Origin: Dryocola clanedunensis_A
Lineage (GTDB): Bacteria; Pseudomonadota; Gammaproteobacteria; Enterobacterales; Enterobacteriaceae
Length of the DNA: 64,000 bases
Strand: one strand, 5' to 3'
Assembly (NCBI GenBank): GCA_038405435.1
Contig: JBBYHZ010000001.1
Shown here: one piece after another, positions 62,434 to 64,000 of the stretch
Layout of the letters: each line of letters starts with the position of its first letter
How positions within the stretch are numbered: the first letter of the stretch is position 1
Notes under the pieces: generated by a model
Databases searched by the model: none
What the model was told of the DNA's origin: nothing
The model's input: the letters and a program-made list of their open reading frames with translations, nothing else
Translations under genes and position numbers: made by a program

Positions 62434-64000
62434 TTATGGACGTGCAGGTACTATGTGAGCACCATCCTTACCATAATGCACAATTCCTTTTGTTGTAGGT
62501 AAAGATAAACCAGTGTCTTTATCTACAAAGGTTCCAATGACTTTACCAAAATCAATTCGTTCTTTAGAACCAGCCAATCCAACCTCTATTTTTCCGACTT
62601 GTTGCCCTGTTCCTAATTGGGGCAGTAAAGATTGAGGTTCAACCGTAATGATACTACGCTGGCTCCCTGACGACGCTGCCGCAGTCTTATATTCATTAGT
62701 ACCTACAATGTGTTTATTTTGCTGCCCTTTATTGATGGTGGCAGGTTTTACAGCTTTTCCACCATAAGCATTGACGTTTCCATCTTCGTCAACAAAACCA
62801 ATTTTCAGCGGGTTTACTTCGAGGATTTTTACAGGTCGCAGGCCAAGTTTTTTCGCATCCTTGTCACCCAATGCATTATTCTCAACAACCGTCTTACCGG
62901 TCTGCGCCCCGGCAACGGCATCCGCTGTACTGTCTCCTGTCAACCCGCCAGCAAGACCTGCCGCAAGTGTAGCAAGTGCGGATACGGTTTGCTTCTCCGT
63001 TTCGCTCAGTTCCCTTACCGGCTTTCCGTAAACATTCAGCGCGACCATTGCTGCCATTTCACCGGTTGCTGCACCTGCCGCGCCGACCAGGGCGCTATTT
63101 CCCTGGGCTGCGGCAAGGGCGGCATTCACAGCGGCGTGCGCCATCGTTCTGGCTGCCGGATCGTCAATACTGTCGGCAATGGCACTGGTGATATAAGGAG
63201 CTGCGCCGTTGGCGATAGCTGCGGCAACATCTCCCCCTGCCAGCCCCTGGATCACCGCCGTCGCGGCCTGCATGGCACGCTGCACTTTCCCGCCGGTACC
63301 AAAGCCTGTATCCGCAAACGCCTTTTCATAAGCCGTTTCATACGCCTGCTTCTGAATGGCTTCCGGTGTGGTTTCTTTTCCCTCCTTCTCAAGCTTCTCT
63401 TTTGCTGCTGCCTGCGCTACCGGGTCATTCTGCTTAGCCTTCGCCGCTTTTGTCGCTTCTATCTTCCCTTCGGTTCTGGCGATATCCATCGCCTGGCTGC
63501 CTATCTCGCCTATCGTCTGGGCTATCTCCAGCCGCTTCTGCTCTTTCTCCTTGTCGAATATCGGGCTGATGCTGCCGTTGGCATGTTCCGTATCACGGCT
63601 CAGTCCTGACACCTCCTGCTGCTGGCTCGCTTTGTCGCGGATGGTGATGCTGCCGTCTGCAACCGCCGAACGCGTTGTTCCCTCGGCATCGCCGCCGCTA
63701 CCCAGATTCGTCAGCGTGTTCATGGCCATATTGCCCATGAACTGGTCGGCGACGTTGCCGCCCGTGCTGAAGCTCCCGCCGCTGTGGCTGACGTCATACT
63801 CCGCTTTATTGTGGAGGCTGCTCCAGCCCAGCGTCCCGGTATCAAGGCTGTTATTCCCGGCGTCTGCCGTGCTGGCTATCACCGCCCCGTCCAGCCGGGT
63901 ATGCTTCCCGACCGTGATGTCGAAGCCGCCGTCGCCCGCAAATATGCCGCTCTGCTCAGTAACCGAGTCGTAGTTGCTGTGCATTTTGTCCTGGCTGACG
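62434..64000 (-). CDS. cdiA: CdiA C-terminus with Ntox50-like toxin (5' part outside window)
   Basis: Partial: the frame is open to the window edge and 522 codons are visible. It is the 3' end of a contact-dependent inhibition effector. The pre-toxin region ends at VENN (62875-62886). The toxin of about 145 residues carries GQQNKHIVGTNEYKTAAASS, ERIDFGKVIGTFVDKDTG and TTKGIVHYGKDGAHIVPARP. That pattern fits the Ntox50 RNase-like domain of polymorphic toxins. Unlike the orphan copies, the variable segment before VENN has its own sequence (AAIANGAAPYITSAIADSID). The immunity gene follows by 13 bp. Confidence 0.85.
   Translation of the reverse strand, partial: VSQDKMHSNYDSVTEQSGIFAGDGGFDITVGKHTRLDGAVIASTADAGNNSLDTGTLGWSSLHNKAEYDVSHSGGSFSTGGNVADQFMGNMAMNTLTNLGSGGDAEGTTRSAVADGSITIRDKASQQQEVSGLSRDTEHANGSISPIFDKEKEQKRLEIAQTIGEIGSQAMDIARTEGKIEATKAAKAKQNDPVAQAAAKEKLEKEGKETTPEAIQKQAYETAYEKAFADTGFGTGGKVQRAMQAATAVIQGLAGGDVAAAIANGAAPYITSAIADSIDDPAARTMAHAAVNAALAAAQGNSALVGAAGAATGEMAAMVALNVYGKPVRELSETEKQTVSALATLAAGLAGGLTGDSTADAVAGAQTGKTVVENNALGDKDAKKLGLRPVKILEVNPLKIGFVDEDGNVNAYGGKAVKPATINKGQQNKHIVGTNEYKTAAASSGSQRSIITVEPQSLLPQLGTGQQVGKIEVGLAGSKERIDFGKVIGTFVDKDTGLSLPTTKGIVHYGKDGAHIVPARP
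63491..64000 (-). repeat. 510-bp CdiA repeat, copy in the main cdiA
   Basis: Partner of 61085-61594; truncated by the window edge. Confidence 0.9.

Noticed and set aside
62710..63609. 299-codon plus-strand frame opposite cdiA
   Set aside because: Low-complexity Cys/Arg-rich shadow of the Ala/Gly-rich CdiA codons.

Overview
The window is chromosomal DNA of a member of the Enterobacteriaceae, close to the Enterobacter/Leclercia/Lelliottia group. Gene order from psd-mscM-epmA-frdABCD through blc-gdx-ecnAB-efp-epmB-groES/EL-fxsA-aspA-dcuA-cutA-dsbD-dscR to a tRNA-Phe gene matches the 94-min region of Escherichia coli, and the proteins are near full-length matches to the E. coli families. One notable absence is ampC: frdD and blc are separated by only 91 bp holding a terminator.

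Positions 1-23300 are conserved core. It carries phospholipid synthesis (psd), a mechanosensitive channel (mscM), fumarate respiration (frdABCD, with aspA and dcuA feeding fumarate), chaperonins (groES/EL), DsbD, and all three linked genes of EF-P beta-lysylation (efp, epmA, epmB). Regulatory signals visible here are an FNR-like site before frdA, a guanidine-II riboswitch before gdx, a sigma-S type -10 before ecnB, a sigma-32 promoter before groS, and a CRP-like site before aspA.

Positions 23210-41400 begin the accessory part. The tRNA-Phe 3' end is repeated twice more in tandem with its terminator, then comes a five-gene chaperone-usher fimbrial operon, a small lipoprotein, and the sitABCD Mn/Fe transporter with both a Fur-like box and a MntR box. 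Next is a catabolic cluster: RpiR-type regulator, SSS transporter, DgoK-like kinase, DgoA-like aldolase, RidA-like protein, N-acyl-D-aminoacylase and a DSD1-type PLP enzyme. Together these make a plausible route from an N-acetyl-hexosaminate (or a related N-acyl-D-amino sugar acid) to pyruvate and glyceraldehyde-3-phosphate.

Positions 41418-54570 hold a complete Flp/Tad pilus locus (flp-tadV-rcpCAB-tadZABCDEFG, plus an OmpA-like last gene), more AT-rich than the core. It is headed by a ToxR/CadC-like membrane regulator overlapping a small membrane-anchored partner. After an HxlR regulator relic comes a three-lipoprotein operon (CsgG-like, DUF4810, DUF799).

Positions 57500-64000 are the 3' end of a contact-dependent inhibition locus on the minus strand: the C-terminus of a CdiA whose toxin domain resembles Ntox50, its immunity gene, and two downstream orphan CdiA-CT/immunity modules. 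Long near-identical blocks are shared by the modules, and degenerate symE-like remnants lie downstream of two of the immunity genes.
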